A DNA stretch of 64,000 bases from Rehmannia glutinosa. Its lineage: Eukaryota; Streptophyta; Magnoliopsida; Lamiales; Orobanchaceae. The stretch is from NCBI GenBank assembly GCA_016081115.2, contig CM071928.1, positions 60,209,950 to 60,273,949 on the forward strand, in the 5' to 3' direction. Of this stretch, positions 1-11,484 are shown piece after piece (position 1 is the first letter of the stretch; each line of letters starts with the position of its first letter). Made by a program: the position numbers and the translations under genes. The notes below the pieces were generated by a model. That model saw only the letters and a list, made by a program, of their open reading frames with translations, was not told the origin of the DNA and searched no databases.

Positions 1-171
1 CGGAGTCTTCCTACTAGTCTCCAGTTGTCTTCTTGCATGTTTGGGCATAGTGACTTAACTTCGGACCCACCCTATTTATTACAATGCGCTTCTAAAAAAA
101 ATGGGGTGCCAACTTCCTATTCTAAGTTTTACATGGCATTCATCAAAATCTAAACAATAAATTTCCCAACA
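1..171 (-). repeat. Partial LTR of the B/C/D Sirevirus family
   Basis: Read on the minus strand, the segment starts with TGTTGGGAAATTT at 171 and follows the first 170 bases of the LTRs of elements B and C (for example 31494 onward) with scattered differences. It runs off the left edge, so whether it is a solo LTR or a whole element cannot be told. It sits directly against a gypsy gag frame at 172, in the same orientation, so it inserted into that gene. Confidence 0.85.
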
Positions 172-349
172 CTGGTTTTGTTGTACCATGTTGATAAAAG
201 CCGGTTTCAATTCAAAATTGTTCGCGTTGATTGGGGCGAACAATGCCTGAATAATTTTGGTTGGTGGTTGGTCTAAAATAGTCACGAATGGCCCTCTCCG
301 TTGGTGCAATAACGGGTATGCAGTTTTCATCATCACCGTTTCCTGCCAT
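172..349 (-). pseudogene. Gag N-terminus of a Ty3/gypsy (Athila/Tat-like) retrotransposon, truncated
   Basis: Minus-strand reading from an ATG at 349, about 205 bases after the primer site. The first stretch contains AIRDYF and YSGIVRP. After a one-base shift near 250 the frame continues with INANNFELKPAFINMVQQNQ, a stretch typical of the start of plant Athila/Tat gag proteins. Gag forms the particle shell that packages element RNA. The gene stops at 172, where a copia LTR is inserted, so only about 60 codons remain and the product cannot be functional. The family call rests on the NNFELKP..I.MVQQNQ signature, the tRNA-Asp primer site and the LTR in the right order. Alternative frames over the same bases are shadows. 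Confidence 0.75.
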
Positions 350-553
350 TTTTGCGAATTTGATTCTTTGTGCGGCTCTAATCTTTGGAAGTGTTCTTTC
401 AATTTTTGGATAAATATAAGATTAAATTAGCACTTTTATTTCTTTGCATCAACAAGAAAACACAAAAATGGCAATAACCCAATTGTAACAAGAACCAATC
501 TAATTAAAGTAAAACTACTAAGTAATAATATTAGCGCAAATAAGATGAATTAT

Positions 554-571
554 TCCCCGGCAACAGCGCCA
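554..571 (-). other. Primer binding site, tRNA-Asp type, of the gypsy element
   Basis: On the minus strand this reads TGGCGCTGTTGCCGGGGA. That is complementary to the 3' end of plant tRNA-Asp (CCCCGGCAACGGCGCCA) with one mismatch. It lies just downstream of the LTR end at 578, as expected for minus-strand DNA priming in Athila/Tat-type elements. It is not a tRNA gene. Confidence 0.85.
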
Positions 572-577
572 AAAACT

Positions 578-2006
578 TGTTAGAAATTTTTCTAGCCGCA
601 AGTCTACGGTGTCAAGTTTTAATATAGTGAAAGTAAGGTTGTCATATCCACAGGGAATAATTATCGAATTATTACTAAGTACTATAATATAGTAGTCTAA
701 CTTTATTTAGAAATTCAATAATTGATGGAGTTTATTATATTAGAATAACAAAAATAAATTAAGAATATGAGAATAAAAATGAGTTTATCCAAATGATTAA
801 ATGAATTCTAGAGGTGTGATGAATCTAGTTATCCCTTATGTTATCAATATGGTTTATCAATCATCAATTACCAATTTATAAGTCAAGATTTCTACAATAA
901 TCATTTCCTCTCTCGAGTGCCAAATGATTTTAGATCTCAATTGGGAAATCAATATCTCTATAAAAATCACCAATTGAAATCTCAATAAAAGCTATGAATC
1001 ATGATAAATGACTTCAAAGGATTCACAAATCTCTCAATTCTATGAAATCCTAGGTTATGCTATTTCAAGGTAATGTATTCAATTACTTCTCTCAAGTGTC
1101 AAATCAAATACACCAAACAATCTAAATTATTGATCAAGTAATTTAGAAGCAATAGATCCAAATAGCACAAATAAATTGATAGATCTAGATTGACAAACCA
1201 CAATCTCAAAACATAAGTTCAAACATAGATTACATCATCCCTCTAGAATTATAGAGTTTAGCTCATGATAGATGAAAATGAATCCATAGGAATACAACAA
1301 TACATCTTACAAGATATGAAGAAAGCAACAAAATAAGAACAAGAGTTGACGGATCTTCTCTATTTCTAGATGTAGAAGCCTTCAATCTTCTTCTCCAAGC
1401 CTTTCCCAAGATATTCCAAGCCTTCTCTTATGTCTTTTAGTTGTTTTGTTGGCTTCCCAAGGGTCCATGATCCCTAATTTCACGCCCCAAGACTTGTATT
1501 TATAACCCACAAAAGTCCAAGGAAAAGGAATAAAGCTTCTTGTTTTGTTCGCCCAGGGGCACTGCGGCGCCAAGGCATAGCGCTGTGGCGCCCGTCCCTA
1601 TTGTCTCCGCCCGCATCAAGCGCCAAAAAGGAGGAGCTGCAGCATGCTTTATCTCGATCCTCCTAGGGCGCTGGGCTAAGGGTAGGGCTATGCAGCCGCC
1701 ACTTTTTTTTTTCTCCTCTGCCCGGTTTTCGCCCCTCGTGCTGCAGCGCTCCTTGGCGCTGCGTCGCCAGGCCAATGCACGGCCAAAATTGTAATTTTTC
1801 CTCTTTTCCTTCTTCTTCAAATGCGATTTCTTCCTCCCAAACACGTTTTTTGTTGTTTTCATCATTTTTCGGCTACCAAAACCTGTATTGACTCTTCAAC
1901 GGCACTTGATGAAATAAAATGGACTCTAGCGACTCTAAAACATCCAAAATTAATACAAAATCCTAGTCTAAAATACACTATTAATTGGTAAAATACCAAC
2001 TTAACA
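578..2006 (-). repeat. Gypsy element 5' LTR (Athila/Tat-like)
   Basis: The boundaries are inferred. On the minus strand the unit begins TGTTAAGTTGG at 2006 and ends TTTCTAACA at 578, giving perfect TGTTA/TAACA ends with the primer site 6 bases further on. The 1.43-kb length fits Athila-type LTRs. It contains a strongly GC-rich block (about 1555-1790) within an otherwise AT-rich sequence. Small reading frames across it are not believable genes. The second LTR is outside the window, so the outer edge is not confirmed by a repeat match. Confidence 0.6.
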
Positions 2007-2132
2007 TGGACTATATGATTGATGTCAATAAAAAAGTATTAGTTTTTAGTTAAAAAAGCGTCTATTTTTTCCTTTAAAGTGTCAATTTTTTAAGGTATTA
2101 GTTGTTTAACTTTCATTTTCTATTTTTTGCAG

Positions 2133-4272
2133 CACTTTTGTCTCACAGTGCATACCACACGAGTTACTTCAACTGTTGGATACCATGAATCATAAGCAAA
2201 AAAAAGATATCAAAAGCATTGGATTTGGTGGGTTGCTAGAAATGAAAATTAAACAAATTTCCACATATATGTTAGAGTGGTTAGTGAAGAGGTTCAATGG
2301 TAAGAGTAGGTTGCTTACTATTGATGATAAGAAGCAGGTTGTTATCACGGTTGATGATATTTGTGATGTATTTTTACTACTGAGGAACGATGGACGGGAG
2401 GTATTAGTTGTCAAACGTAAGGATGATATCCTAGATATTGCTGGTGAGTTGAAGGGAAAATACAACATTGATGGGCAGAGTTCTGTAAGTTTTTTGCAAA
2501 AATTGCTCATGGATGGATTTAAAGATGGAAGAGGTGATTTTAAGAGGTTGTTCATTTTATATACGATGTCAACTTTATTCACTCCAACAACAAATCGCAA
2601 AGTGGACCTTTCTTGTTTGAAATCTTTGGTGGATGTGGACACAATTTGTCCGCTTGATTGGTGTTCATATGTGTTAGAGAGGCTTTGCAGAGCCGTTGAC
2701 AACTATAACAAGAAGTCCAGAGCTAATATAAGTGGATGTATGTTGGCTTTACAAATCATCTATTTTCATAGGCTTAAATGGAAAGGCAAATCCGAACCAT
2801 CTTCTCTGCCACTAATTCAACATTGGACATTTGAGAATATTTGAAGACGAGTTAAAGAAGAGAGAGAGGCTGGAGCATTTGGCCAGGGAGATTGGGTCAT
2901 AGACATTTACCCTGTTTCTGGGAGGGCGAGATTAGAAGGCGAGGAAAAGGTCCATTATTCAAGTGGCGCAAAGGTTGATGATAAGGCAAGCTTGGAGGGT
3001 GTTGATGAATCATCAAGGTTGATTAAGTTTGAATTACCGTAGGGCGAACTAACTAATGTCGAGATTCATAAATCTGCAAAAGATGTAAGTTTTTAATTTG
3101 TATGAGCTTTTATGCAATATGTGTAATAGTGTTCTAAATTCATGACTTTGTCAAAAAGTATTACTATTAAACTGAAAAGTAGTATTTTTAATGAAAAAGT
3201 ATCATTTTCTGATGTAGTAGTGTTATGAAATCAGGTTTATGCTATTTTGTGCATAAGTATTAGATTTTTGTTGAAAAGTATTACTATTTAACTAAAACGT
3301 ATTACTTTTTATTGAAAAAGTATCATTTTCTGATGTAGTAGTGTTATGAAATCAGGGTTATGCTATTTTGTGCATAAGTATTAGATTTTTGTTGAAAAGT
3401 ATTACTATTTAACTTAAAAGTATTACTTTTTATTGAAAAAGTATCATTTTCTGATGTAGTAGTGTTATGAAATCAGGGTTATGCTATTTTGTGCATAAGT
3501 ATTAGATTTTTGTTGAAAAGTATTACTATTTAACTGAAAAGTATTATTTTTTAGGATACTTTTGACAAATAAATTTCTATTTTTATAGGATGTGCATGAG
3601 ACTTTCCTCTTGCTTAAGAGGGATATGGCTGTGGTTTTTGATTTTCACATGGATAGATTGAACAAGATGAAGCAGAAAATGGAACCTAATCAGCCACATG
3701 TCTCATCATCGCAATCTCAAATTTTGTCTCAGACTCAAAATTTCTTTTCTAATGACAAGGTCCAAAAGTTTATTGACGATGTAGTTGAGAAATTTAATTT
3801 GATGAAGATGTTGTATGAAGAAATGCCGAATTTTGATCTTCTAACACCTGAGACAAAATAATTGAGTGGCAATGATGATCATTTAAGTGATGGATTTGAT
3901 GAAGCTATGGCATCAACTATGTTAAAACCACGTCGTGATTTAAGAGAAGAATATGTCGGTCTGTCGACTGATGCTTGGGTAGTAGGTGAAAATGCTGGTT
4001 AAATTTCAAGTTTCATGACTCGAAACAAAAGGTTTCTAGTTCATATGGATATAAGAGACAAACAAGTTGTTGATTTCTGTCTTTTTGACACTGAACCATT
4101 TTTTGAAAAGTAAGTTATAGTTGTTGCATTAGGATTTGATTTTTACTCTATCCAATCATATAAAGTAACTATTGTTTTTGTTTCCTTTTTAAGTGATCTT
4201 TTGTTCACGCATGATGGGTTGTACACTATTTCAAAGAATGAGATCTTGTCTCTAAATCAGAAACGATGGATA
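2133..4272 (+). pseudogene. Ulp1 / plant-mobile-domain-like gene remnant, 5' portion
   Basis: Three exons can be traced: 2133-3084 (after TTTTTTGCAG), 3589-4109 and 4194-4272. The introns are 3085-3588 (GTAAGT...TATAG) and 4110-4193 (GTAAGT...TTTAAG). The frame is continuous across both joins. The first exon has IGFGGLLEMK, a hallmark of the N-terminal region of plant proteins annotated as plant mobile domain or Ulp1-protease-like, many of them carried by Mutator-like transposons. The third exon ends in LSLNQKRWI, resembling the start of a C48 (Ulp1, SUMO protease) catalytic domain. Four in-frame stops (2842 TGA, 3040 TAG, 3859 TAA, 4000 TAA) show decay. The gene is cut at 4272 by element A and resumes at 12846 and 40749. 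Whether it was a cellular gene or a transposon passenger is open. Confidence 0.6.
3148..3556. repeat. 121-bp tandem repeat, about 3.3 copies, inside an intron
   Basis: The landmark GAAAAAGTATCATTTTCTGA recurs at 3193, 3314 and 3435, exactly 121 bases apart, with only a few differences between units. A partial unit precedes the first copy. The array lies wholly within the first intron of the Ulp1-like remnant and accounts for most of its length. Confidence 0.9.
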
Positions 4273-4969
4273 TGTTAGATAAATGTTTTTATCAAGATTT
4301 TGATGATTTTGTTTTAATAAGTTTTTATACCAAAACAATGTTTTTATATGTTGTCTAAATACTCCTAAATGATTTAAAATGTTTTTACTAATTTTTGGAG
4401 TATTTTTTAGAGTTTTTAATTTGATAAAAATTGGACAACACTTTTGATGGTTTTGTTTAAATTGGTTTTTACACCAAAACTATGTTTATAAATGTTGTCT
4501 AAATACTCCCAAATGATTTAAAATGTTTTTACTAATTTTTTGGAGTATTTCTTGAAGTTTATTTTTGAAAAAATCGGACAACATTTCAAAGGGGAGGTCG
4601 ACCGTCGCCCAAAGTGGTCGGCCGTGACCAAAGATTAGAAACTCAAAACAGGAACTTACAGTCTTGAAAAAGAGGAGGGGGATCGGTCAAGGGTGAGGTT
4701 GACCGGTCGCACCCCACCTTGACCGGTCGCACCCCCCTGCAACCCCTACCTGGATCGCACTATTTTTTAAAAACGGTCGAAATCTTCAACAGGGCAACCG
4801 GTCGCCCTATGTTATTTTTTGACAGCAAAATTCCAACCGTTGCAATCTGTGACAACAAGATTTGCTTTTCAATTTTGTACAATATTTCTACATCTTGTGA
4901 TCTTCTTTTTGTAGACAAAAGTGAAGATAGAGGAGCCTATGTTGGGAGCCTATGTTGGTGAAGCTTCCC

Positions 4970-4977
4970 TATAAATA
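4970..4977 (+). promoter_or_regulatory. LTR promoter TATA box of element A
   Basis: TATAAATA followed by GAGGATG. The same box occurs in the 3' LTR at 12210-12217. It is the likely start of element transcription, about 630 bases before the LTR end. Confidence 0.65.
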
Positions 4978-5554
4978 GAGGATGAATTGAAGACACAAAA
5001 TACCACACATACAAGCAAAATACACAACAAGAAATCTGCAAATTGTTCAAGCTTTCATTTTTACATTCTTGTTGTAATAGCCTAAGTACTTTCACTTGCA
5101 CATCTTTGAGGTCTAGGCTTTTTGATTCTTGATTACACTTGCACTCAATCTTTGTATTGGTTTCATAGAGTTGTAATCTTGAATTTTGTCCATCATTCAA
5201 CACAAGACATCCTTGTGAGTATTCTTGTGGTAAGAATACACTTGGGTGATTTAGGTGATAGGTGTTTGAAGAGTGTGGTACTCTTCAAAGGTGGTGAAGG
5301 AAGATTGTGGTAATCTCCTTGAAGGTATTGTAAGAGGATTGTGGTAATCCTCAAGGTGTTGTATTAATTTTTGGTAAATTAATAAAATCTTTTTTTCTTT
5401 TTGAAATCCATCCCGGAGATACTGGGGTGGTAGAGGATTAGGCCCTAGGTGGGTTGAACCTCTTTAAATCAACGAGTGTTGTTTAATTTCCGCTTTTACA
5501 TTCTTGTCATCTACTTGTTGATTCGAAAACGAGGGTGATTTGCGAAAAATCGGC

Positions 5555-5581
5555 ATAATCTATTCACCCCCTCTAGATTAT
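5555..5581 (+). promoter_or_regulatory. Stem-loop just before the primer site, element A
   Basis: ATAATCTA (5555-5562) and TAGATTAT (5574-5581) are exact inverted copies around the loop TTCACCCCCTC. The 3' LTR has the same structure at 12794-12822. Elements B, C and D have a different stem sequence but a nearly identical C-rich loop at the same place. Confidence 0.65.
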
Positions 5582-5602
5582 CGTAGCCACTTGGACTAAC
5601 AA

Positions 5603-5616
5603 GTGGTATCGTGAGC
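5603..5616 (+). other. Primer binding site (initiator Met-tRNA), altered
   Basis: TGGTATCGTGAGCC, one base after the LTR end. The canonical copia site is TGGTATCAGAGC, so the CAG has become CGTG here. Position and first seven bases support the call. Confidence 0.75.
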
Positions 5617-5658
5617 CAAACTCTTTGCTAAGCTCGTCCGAGTAAAGAGGAAAGACCC

Positions 5659-7200
5659 ATGGCTACGAATGAAGCTTATCTCACCACCGGCGCCTCCACC
5701 AACAAGCCACCACTATTCGACGCCAACAACTACGCATTTTGGAAAGACCGCATGGAGTGCTTTCTACAAGGATGCTGGATTTGATATTTGGAATGTGGTC
5801 ATTGAAGGAGTTGCTCAACCAACAACAAAATTGGAGGATGGTACCACTACTCCCAAGCCATTCAAGGAGTACGATGAAAATGACAAGAAGGCTTTCTCTC
5901 TAAATGGTAAGGCCTTAAATATTTTACATTGCTCTCTTACCGCCACCGAATATAATCGCATAAGAGGCATATGGTCGACACATGAAGTTTGGGAAAAATT
6001 AGAAACCATTTATGAGGGCACAAAGAAAGTAAAACAAGCAAGAAAACAATGCTTGTGAAAGACTTTGAAAATTTCAATATGCATGATGGTGAAAGCATAT
6101 CAAAAATGGTGGAAAGGCTTGACAACATTGTCAATCCTCTTGTGGCTCTTGGAAAGGCCATCTCCGAAGAAGACAAGGTGACCAAGGTATTAAACGCCCT
6201 TCCCGGCTTATGGTCCGAAAAGGTGACGGCAATCACGGAAGCTCAAAATCTTGAGACACTCAAGTTTGATGAGCTCATTGGGAATCTCCTCATTTATGAA
6301 GTATATCTCAAGGAGAGGAAAAATTCTCAACCATCCACCTCTAAATCGGGTACGCAAAATATTATTAAAGGCTTAGCATCTTCTTCTAATAATGTTTATT
6401 ATGCTAGTGATGAGGATGATGAAGAAACGGCGGCTCTTGTTAGAAAATTTGCAAAATTTGTAAACAAAAATAAAGCAAGATTGCCCAAAATTAGCGGAAG
6501 AGGAACAAAAGAAGAAAAAGCCTTTTCCGAAAAAGAAGGCGTTAAATGCGGACGTCAAAACTTGGGATGAATTACTTGAAACAACCGACGAGGAAGGAGA
6601 ATCCGAACATGGTCTTATGGCCATAGACGATGAAAATACCGAGGTACGCTCTAATGCTTCATCTTCTTCCCTAGTTGATGAATTACAATGTGATTTTGAT
6701 GAATTGCAAAATGAGTTTCAAAATTTGATTGTTAAATACAAGAATTTGAAAAGGGAGCATAAAGAGCTTAAACTAGAAAAGGATAAATTATTTACTTCTT
6801 ATGACTCTCTTGATAAAGCTCATGCTATTACTCTTACTATGGTTCGTACTCTTGAAACCGAAAAACAAACGCTCACAAATGATATTGAAAATTTGAAAAA
6901 GGATGTGCATCGATTCAATTTAAGTACGGATAAAGTCACAAAAATTTTAGATGCACAAAGAGGTGAGCATTCTAAATTAGGACTTGGTTATAAACCTTTT
7001 CAAAATGCTTTTAAGAAAAAGACCAAAGTCCAACCTTTGTACGTCTAGTAGTCCTCGTATTATTACTTGTTTTTATTGTGGTAAGAATGGACACTATGCT
7101 AGCAATTGTAAATTGAAGAATAATTTTAGCTATTATTGGAGACCTAAAGGTCTCAAGGCTAACCCCCATGGACCCCAAAATTATAGGGTACCTAAAAATA
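5659..7200 (+). pseudogene. Element A gag (capsid and nucleocapsid), frameshifted
   Basis: The start is ATG at 5659 (MATNEAYLTTGAS), in good context and 57 bases after the LTR. The frame shifts near 5765, 6050, 6565 and 6990. The capsid-like region includes FDANNYAFWKDRM and EVWEKLETIYEG. A long Lys/Glu-rich coiled-coil stretch follows (about 6660-6990). The nucleocapsid CCHC zinc knuckle CFYCGKNGHYASNC lies at 7068-7109 with all four ligands present. Gag packages element RNA into cytoplasmic particles. The product is broken as sequenced, but the pieces stay in order with little loss, which suggests recent or artefactual shifts. Confidence 0.85.
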
Positions 7201-7233
7201 ATTCCTTTGTAGGTTATAGGGGCTATAACAACA

Positions 7234-7620
7234 ATGGAAGATTCAAAATGGCTCGTGGACAGCGGATGTTCACGCCATATGACCGAAAGAGAGAACTTTT
7301 ACCAACATCAAGCTCCAAGAAGAGGGTATGGTCATGTTCGCAATGGCAAAGGAAGAATTCTTGGAAATGGAGAAATTGGTAACTCTTCTTTCTCTCTTAG
7401 TAATGTTCTTTTAGTAGAAGGGCTTAAGTTCAATTTGATAAGTGTTAGCCAACTTAGTGATTCAAATTATAATGTTGTTTTTAATAAAGAAAAATGCCTT
7501 ATTTCCAAAAATGATAAAATTATTTGTGAATCAATTAGAAAAGGCAATCTTTACAAAATTTGTACAAGTGATTTGGTTAGTCAAAATGTTTCTTGTCTTG
7601 TCGCCAATAATGATTTAACT
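7234..7620 (+). pseudogene. Element A protease
   Basis: WLVDSGCSRHMT at 7249-7284 holds the aspartic-protease active-site triad DSG. This enzyme cleaves the gag-pol polyprotein. It is followed by the ILGNGEIG and ISVSQL stretches typical of copia PR. A frameshift near 7240 separates it from the preceding gag frame. The frame runs on into the GAG-pre-integrase region. Confidence 0.85.
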
Positions 7621-7626
7621 AGCTTA

Positions 7627-8640
7627 TGGCATAGGCGACTTGGACATATTGATACAAAATTTGCAAACTATTTACAAAAACCAACATGTAAAAGGACTAC
7701 CCAAATTGAATTTTGAAAATCTTGGCTTATGTGACACTTGTCAAAAGAACAAATTAGTTAAGAGTAGTTTTAAGCCCAAAATGAAATTTCCACTACCAAA
7801 CCCCTACAAATGCTTCATCTTGATTTGTATGGGGATATTGGTACGGCAAGTCTAAGTGGAAAACATTACACTTTTGTTATAGTTGATGATTTTTCTAGAT
7901 ATACTTGGGCTCTATTTCTTACAAATAAAAGCGATGCCGTTAATGAGTTTGTTAAGTTGTGTAGACTCATTGAAAATGAAAAGGAAGATACTATTATGTC
8001 CATTCAAGTGATCGAGGTGGAGAATTTGACGGCGAATTTAGAGTATTTTGTGAAACCAAGGGATATAGTCATAATTTTTCGGCTCCAAGGACACCTCAAC
8101 AAAATGGAGTAGCCGAAAGGAAGAATCGGACACTTCAAGAAATGAGTCGGTCTATGCTCAATGAATTTTCACTTCCAAAATTTTTGGGCCGGGCCGTAAG
8201 TACCGCTTGCTATGTCATTAATCGAGTTTATATTCGTCCTAAAATGAATAAAACTCCATATGAGCTTTGGAAAGGAAGAACTCCAAATATTAGTTATTTC
8301 AAAATATTTGGATGTAAATGTTTTATTTTGAATACTAAGGATCAATTAGACAAACTTGATCCTAAGGCCGATGAAGGAATATTTATGGGGTATTCAATCA
8401 AGAGCAAAGCATATCGGCTTTATAATAAGACTAGTGGGGTTGTTGAAGAATCTATCCATGTCAAATTCAATGAAGCTTCGGGTGTTGAAAGGATACCCAA
8501 TGATGAAAGTGATGAAGAGGATATCGTTGAAACCATTGTTCAAGATGAAACTCAAAATGATCAACCTTCAAGCTCAAGTGTTCTCAAGAAGATAAAGGTG
8601 ATACTCAATCTTCCCGTAGCATTGAAATTTAAGGAGATCA
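7627..8640 (+). pseudogene. Element A integrase
   Basis: LWHRRLGHI begins the HHCC zinc-binding region (7627 onward), which ends in CDTCQKNK near 7730. The DDE core follows with FVIVDDFSRYTW (about 7875-7915) and, after a frameshift near 8005, PQQNGVAERKNRT. The C-terminal part IFGCKCFILN and ADEGIFMGYS is in the frame 8142-8681. Integrase joins element cDNA to host DNA and makes the 4-5-bp target duplication. At least three frame changes break it. Confidence 0.85.
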
Positions 8641-8680
8641 CCCAAAAGATCTTATTATTGGTGATCCCCTTGATAAAGTA

Positions 8681-10245
8681 ATGACTCGAGGAAAATTTGC
8701 CGAGAAAGCTCTTATATCTCAAAAAGAGCCTAAAAATGCTAATGAAGCCATTGAAGATGAGGATTGGTTTTTGGAAATGCAAGAGGAGTTGAATCAATTT
8801 GAAAGGAATGATGTATGGGAATTAGTACCTTGTCCTCCATCTCAAACCATTATTGGTACAAAATGGGTATTTCGAACAAGCTCGATGACCAAGGCAATAT
8901 TGTTCAAAACAAGCAAGGTTAGTAGCTCAAGGTTATTGTCAAGAAGAAGGTATTGATTATGATGAAACATTTGCACCCGTAGCACGTTTAGAAGCTATTC
9001 GTATTTTACTTGCCTAGTCTTGTTTTAAAAATTTCAAGCTTTACCAAATGGATGTAAAATCCGCATTTTTAAATGGTATTATTCAAGAAGAAGTCTATGT
9101 AAAACAACCTCCGGGTTTGAAAATTTTTCTAGGCCTAATGATGTTTATAGACTTAAAAAGGCCTTGTATGGTTTGAAACAAGCACCCGTGCATGGTATGA
9201 TAGACTTAGCTCTTTTCTTTTGCAAAATGGTTTTACAAGAGGTAAAGTTGACACTACTCTCTTTGTTTTTGAAAAAGGGCAAGATTGCTTATTAGTGCAA
9301 ATTTATGTTGATGATATTATTTTTGGTGCTACTAATGAATCCTTGTGCAAGAAATTTTCTAAGTTAATGCAAGGTGAATTTGAAATGAGCATGATGAGGA
9401 GCTCAACTTCTTCCTTGACTTCAAATTAAGCAATGCCAAGAAGGAATTTATATTTCTCAATCAAAATACACAAAGAAACTTTTGAAGAAATTTGGCATTG
9501 AAGAAGGAAGAACCGTCTCTACCCCAATGGCAACAAACGTCAAGATTGACAAAGATGAAAAAGGCAAGTCGGTTGATGAATCCAAATATAGAGGTATGAT
9601 TGGTAGTTTACTTTATTTAACCGCAAGTAGACCGGACATTCTTCATGCCGTATGCCTATGCGCTGTTTTCAAAGCAATCCCAAAGAATCTCATTTAAGTG
9701 CCGTTAAAAGGATTTTTCGATATTTGAAAGGCACTATTCAATATGGTTTATTTTATCCAAAGAATGAAAATTTTTCTCTTAAAGGTTATAGTGATTCGGA
9801 CTATGCGGGAAATATTGATGATTGGAAAAGTACTTCCGGATCATGTCAATTTTTAGGCGATTGCCTAGTATCTTGGTTTTCAATGAAACAAAATTGTGTT
9901 TCACTTTCAACGGCCGAAGCCGAATATATTTCCGCGGCATTTTGTTGTACACAACTTCTTTGGATGAAACAAACGTTAGCGGATTATAAATGTTCTTTTG
10001 AAAATGTTCCTATCTTTTGTGATAACATATCCGCTATAAATATTGCGCAAAATCCGGTTCATCATAACCGTACTAAACATATTGAGATTCGACATCATTT
10101 TCTAAGGGATTGTGTCTTAAAACGAAAAATTGAGATATCTTTTGTACCATCTCAAGATCAATTAGCGGACATTTTTACTAAACCGCTAACTTTCGAGATT
10201 TTTGCGTCAATACGAGCTCGGTTAGGCATAATGCATATTGAATGA
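8681..10245 (+). pseudogene. Element A reverse transcriptase and RNase H
   Basis: RT starts with ANEAIEDEDWFLEMQEELNQF and GTKWVFR. DVKSAFLNG (about 9050) and the catalytic YVDD at 9304-9315 follow. RNase H runs from SDSDYAGN through STAEAEYIS to IFTKPL, ending at a TGA at 10245. RT copies the RNA to DNA and RNase H removes the template. Frame changes near 8900, 9120-9190, 9400 and 9660 break the frame. The RNase H part (9652-10245) is one open stretch of 197 codons. Confidence 0.88.
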
Positions 10246-11484
10246 GGCTTACGTTTGCATTTTGCACGTTTTTAAAACTTAAGGGCGAAAAATCGGATTT
10301 TTGGTTGAAAATTCGGATTTTGGAAAACAAACCGACAAAGGTCGAAAGGGTTGAGGCAACCGTCGCCCTCAACGCCGACCGGCCGCCTCAACCTCGACGG
10401 GTCGCCCTAAGCATAAAATCGATTAAAATGGTTCTGCCTTCAAAGATTCGCAACTTTAACATATTTTTGCCATTTTTCGTCCCCTTCGCCAAATACACTA
10501 AAATTTCACTTCAAATGTATTTTCTTGTATATATTTCATCTTTTGGACTTCATTAAGCTAGATTATCATCATCATTGCTCATCTTTACCGAATAAATGGT
10601 AAGAATTCTACTCCATTTGCTCAATTGGGTTGAACCCTTGAGATTTTGACTTATTTGCAAAATTATTGATGCTAGTTTCATATGAATGTGATGAGCTTAA
10701 TATATATGATGTATTGAATGTTGTTTAAACTGAATTGGTGATGAAAATTTTTGGATTAAATGAATTTCAAAGGCGTTATATACTTCTAATTTTATTCAAT
10801 GCACGCCAAGTGTTCGACAAAATGTTTCAATGAAAAATTCATCATCTACATGATTCTCTCGATTTGAAAAGTCTTATAAGTATATAGAGATCATGTTTTA
10901 TCAATCAAATGAGCTTTTGCAAGACAATTGATCAACTTTTCCCTTTTATTTGGAATTTAAGCTTCAATTTTCAATAAGCTCGATAAATCGATAAATTTGC
11001 GCACTTTGATATGAATATATGATGTTTTTATCGTGCTAACATTCTTTTTGATGATTCCAAAGGGGAGAAACAGAAAATGCTCATACGCTCAAAGAAGCGA
11101 AAATAAGCTTGCAAGAAAAGCTATAAGCTAGTGGCTATTGAAAGCCATAAGTTGTGAACAATGCTTAGTCCATTTGATGTATTGTGGACTTTTATGCTTG
11201 ACTAATGATGTTTTGTGACAGGGGGAGCTTATAAGCTCATGGAATTCAAGCTTAAGTTGTGAAAGCTGAGCTTTTAGCTTTTAGTTGTTGCTTGTATACT
11301 TGTTCTTTATATGCATGTTGATAGGGGGAGCTTGTGCAAAAATGATTTTGAAAAATCTTTGCTCCTATCCTTGTGTGCTTGTACTTATGATGTATCTTGT
11401 TTGGAATTGATTGTTGTTTTAAGACCGGAAAATTTGTTTTGTTATAAAATCGACCTTCTAAAATTGTTTTGGTTTGTAATCATC
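10246..11484 (+). other. Element A non-coding spacer between pol and 3' LTR
   Basis: No reading frame with recognisable content. It contains ACCGG/GTCGCCC motifs like those of the LTR (10340-10410), a palindrome GAGCTTATAAGCTC at 11225-11238, and polypurine runs AGGGGGAGCTT at about 11219 and 11322 that resemble the true polypurine tract. Sirevirus elements often carry a third frame here. Element A does not. Confidence 0.7.

Larger units (their letters stand above)
4273..5601 (+). repeat. Element A 5' LTR
   Basis: TGTTAG...CTAACA ends. The LTR matches 11499-12841 almost throughout. The TATA box TATAAATA is at 4970-4977. The upstream part holds several ACCGGTCG-type motifs (about 4595-4810). 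Reading frames here (such as 5122-5313, repeated at 12361-12552) are LTR sequence, not genes. Confidence 0.92.

Noticed and set aside
554..571. tRNA-Asp gene fragment
   Set aside because: Only the 3' complement of the tRNA is present, placed next to an LTR end. It is a primer binding site.
1540..1794. 84-codon plus-strand frame in the GC-rich block
   Set aside because: It lies inside the gypsy LTR, has low-complexity composition, and overlaps a frame on the other strand. No domain is recognisable.
2190..2702. 170-codon minus-strand frame
   Set aside because: It is the mirror of the Ulp1-like first exon, which has recognisable content on the plus strand.
3148..3556. CRISPR-like array
   Set aside because: Units are 121 bases with no unique spacers. 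It is a simple tandem repeat in a plant intron.
5122..5313. 63-codon frame, repeated identically at 12361-12552
   Set aside because: The identity is due to the two LTRs of element A. It has no gene-like start or content.
10242..10556. 104-codon frame after pol of element A as a possible third gene
   Set aside because: It is short, is not related to the third frame of B/C/D, and covers the ACCGG-motif spacer.
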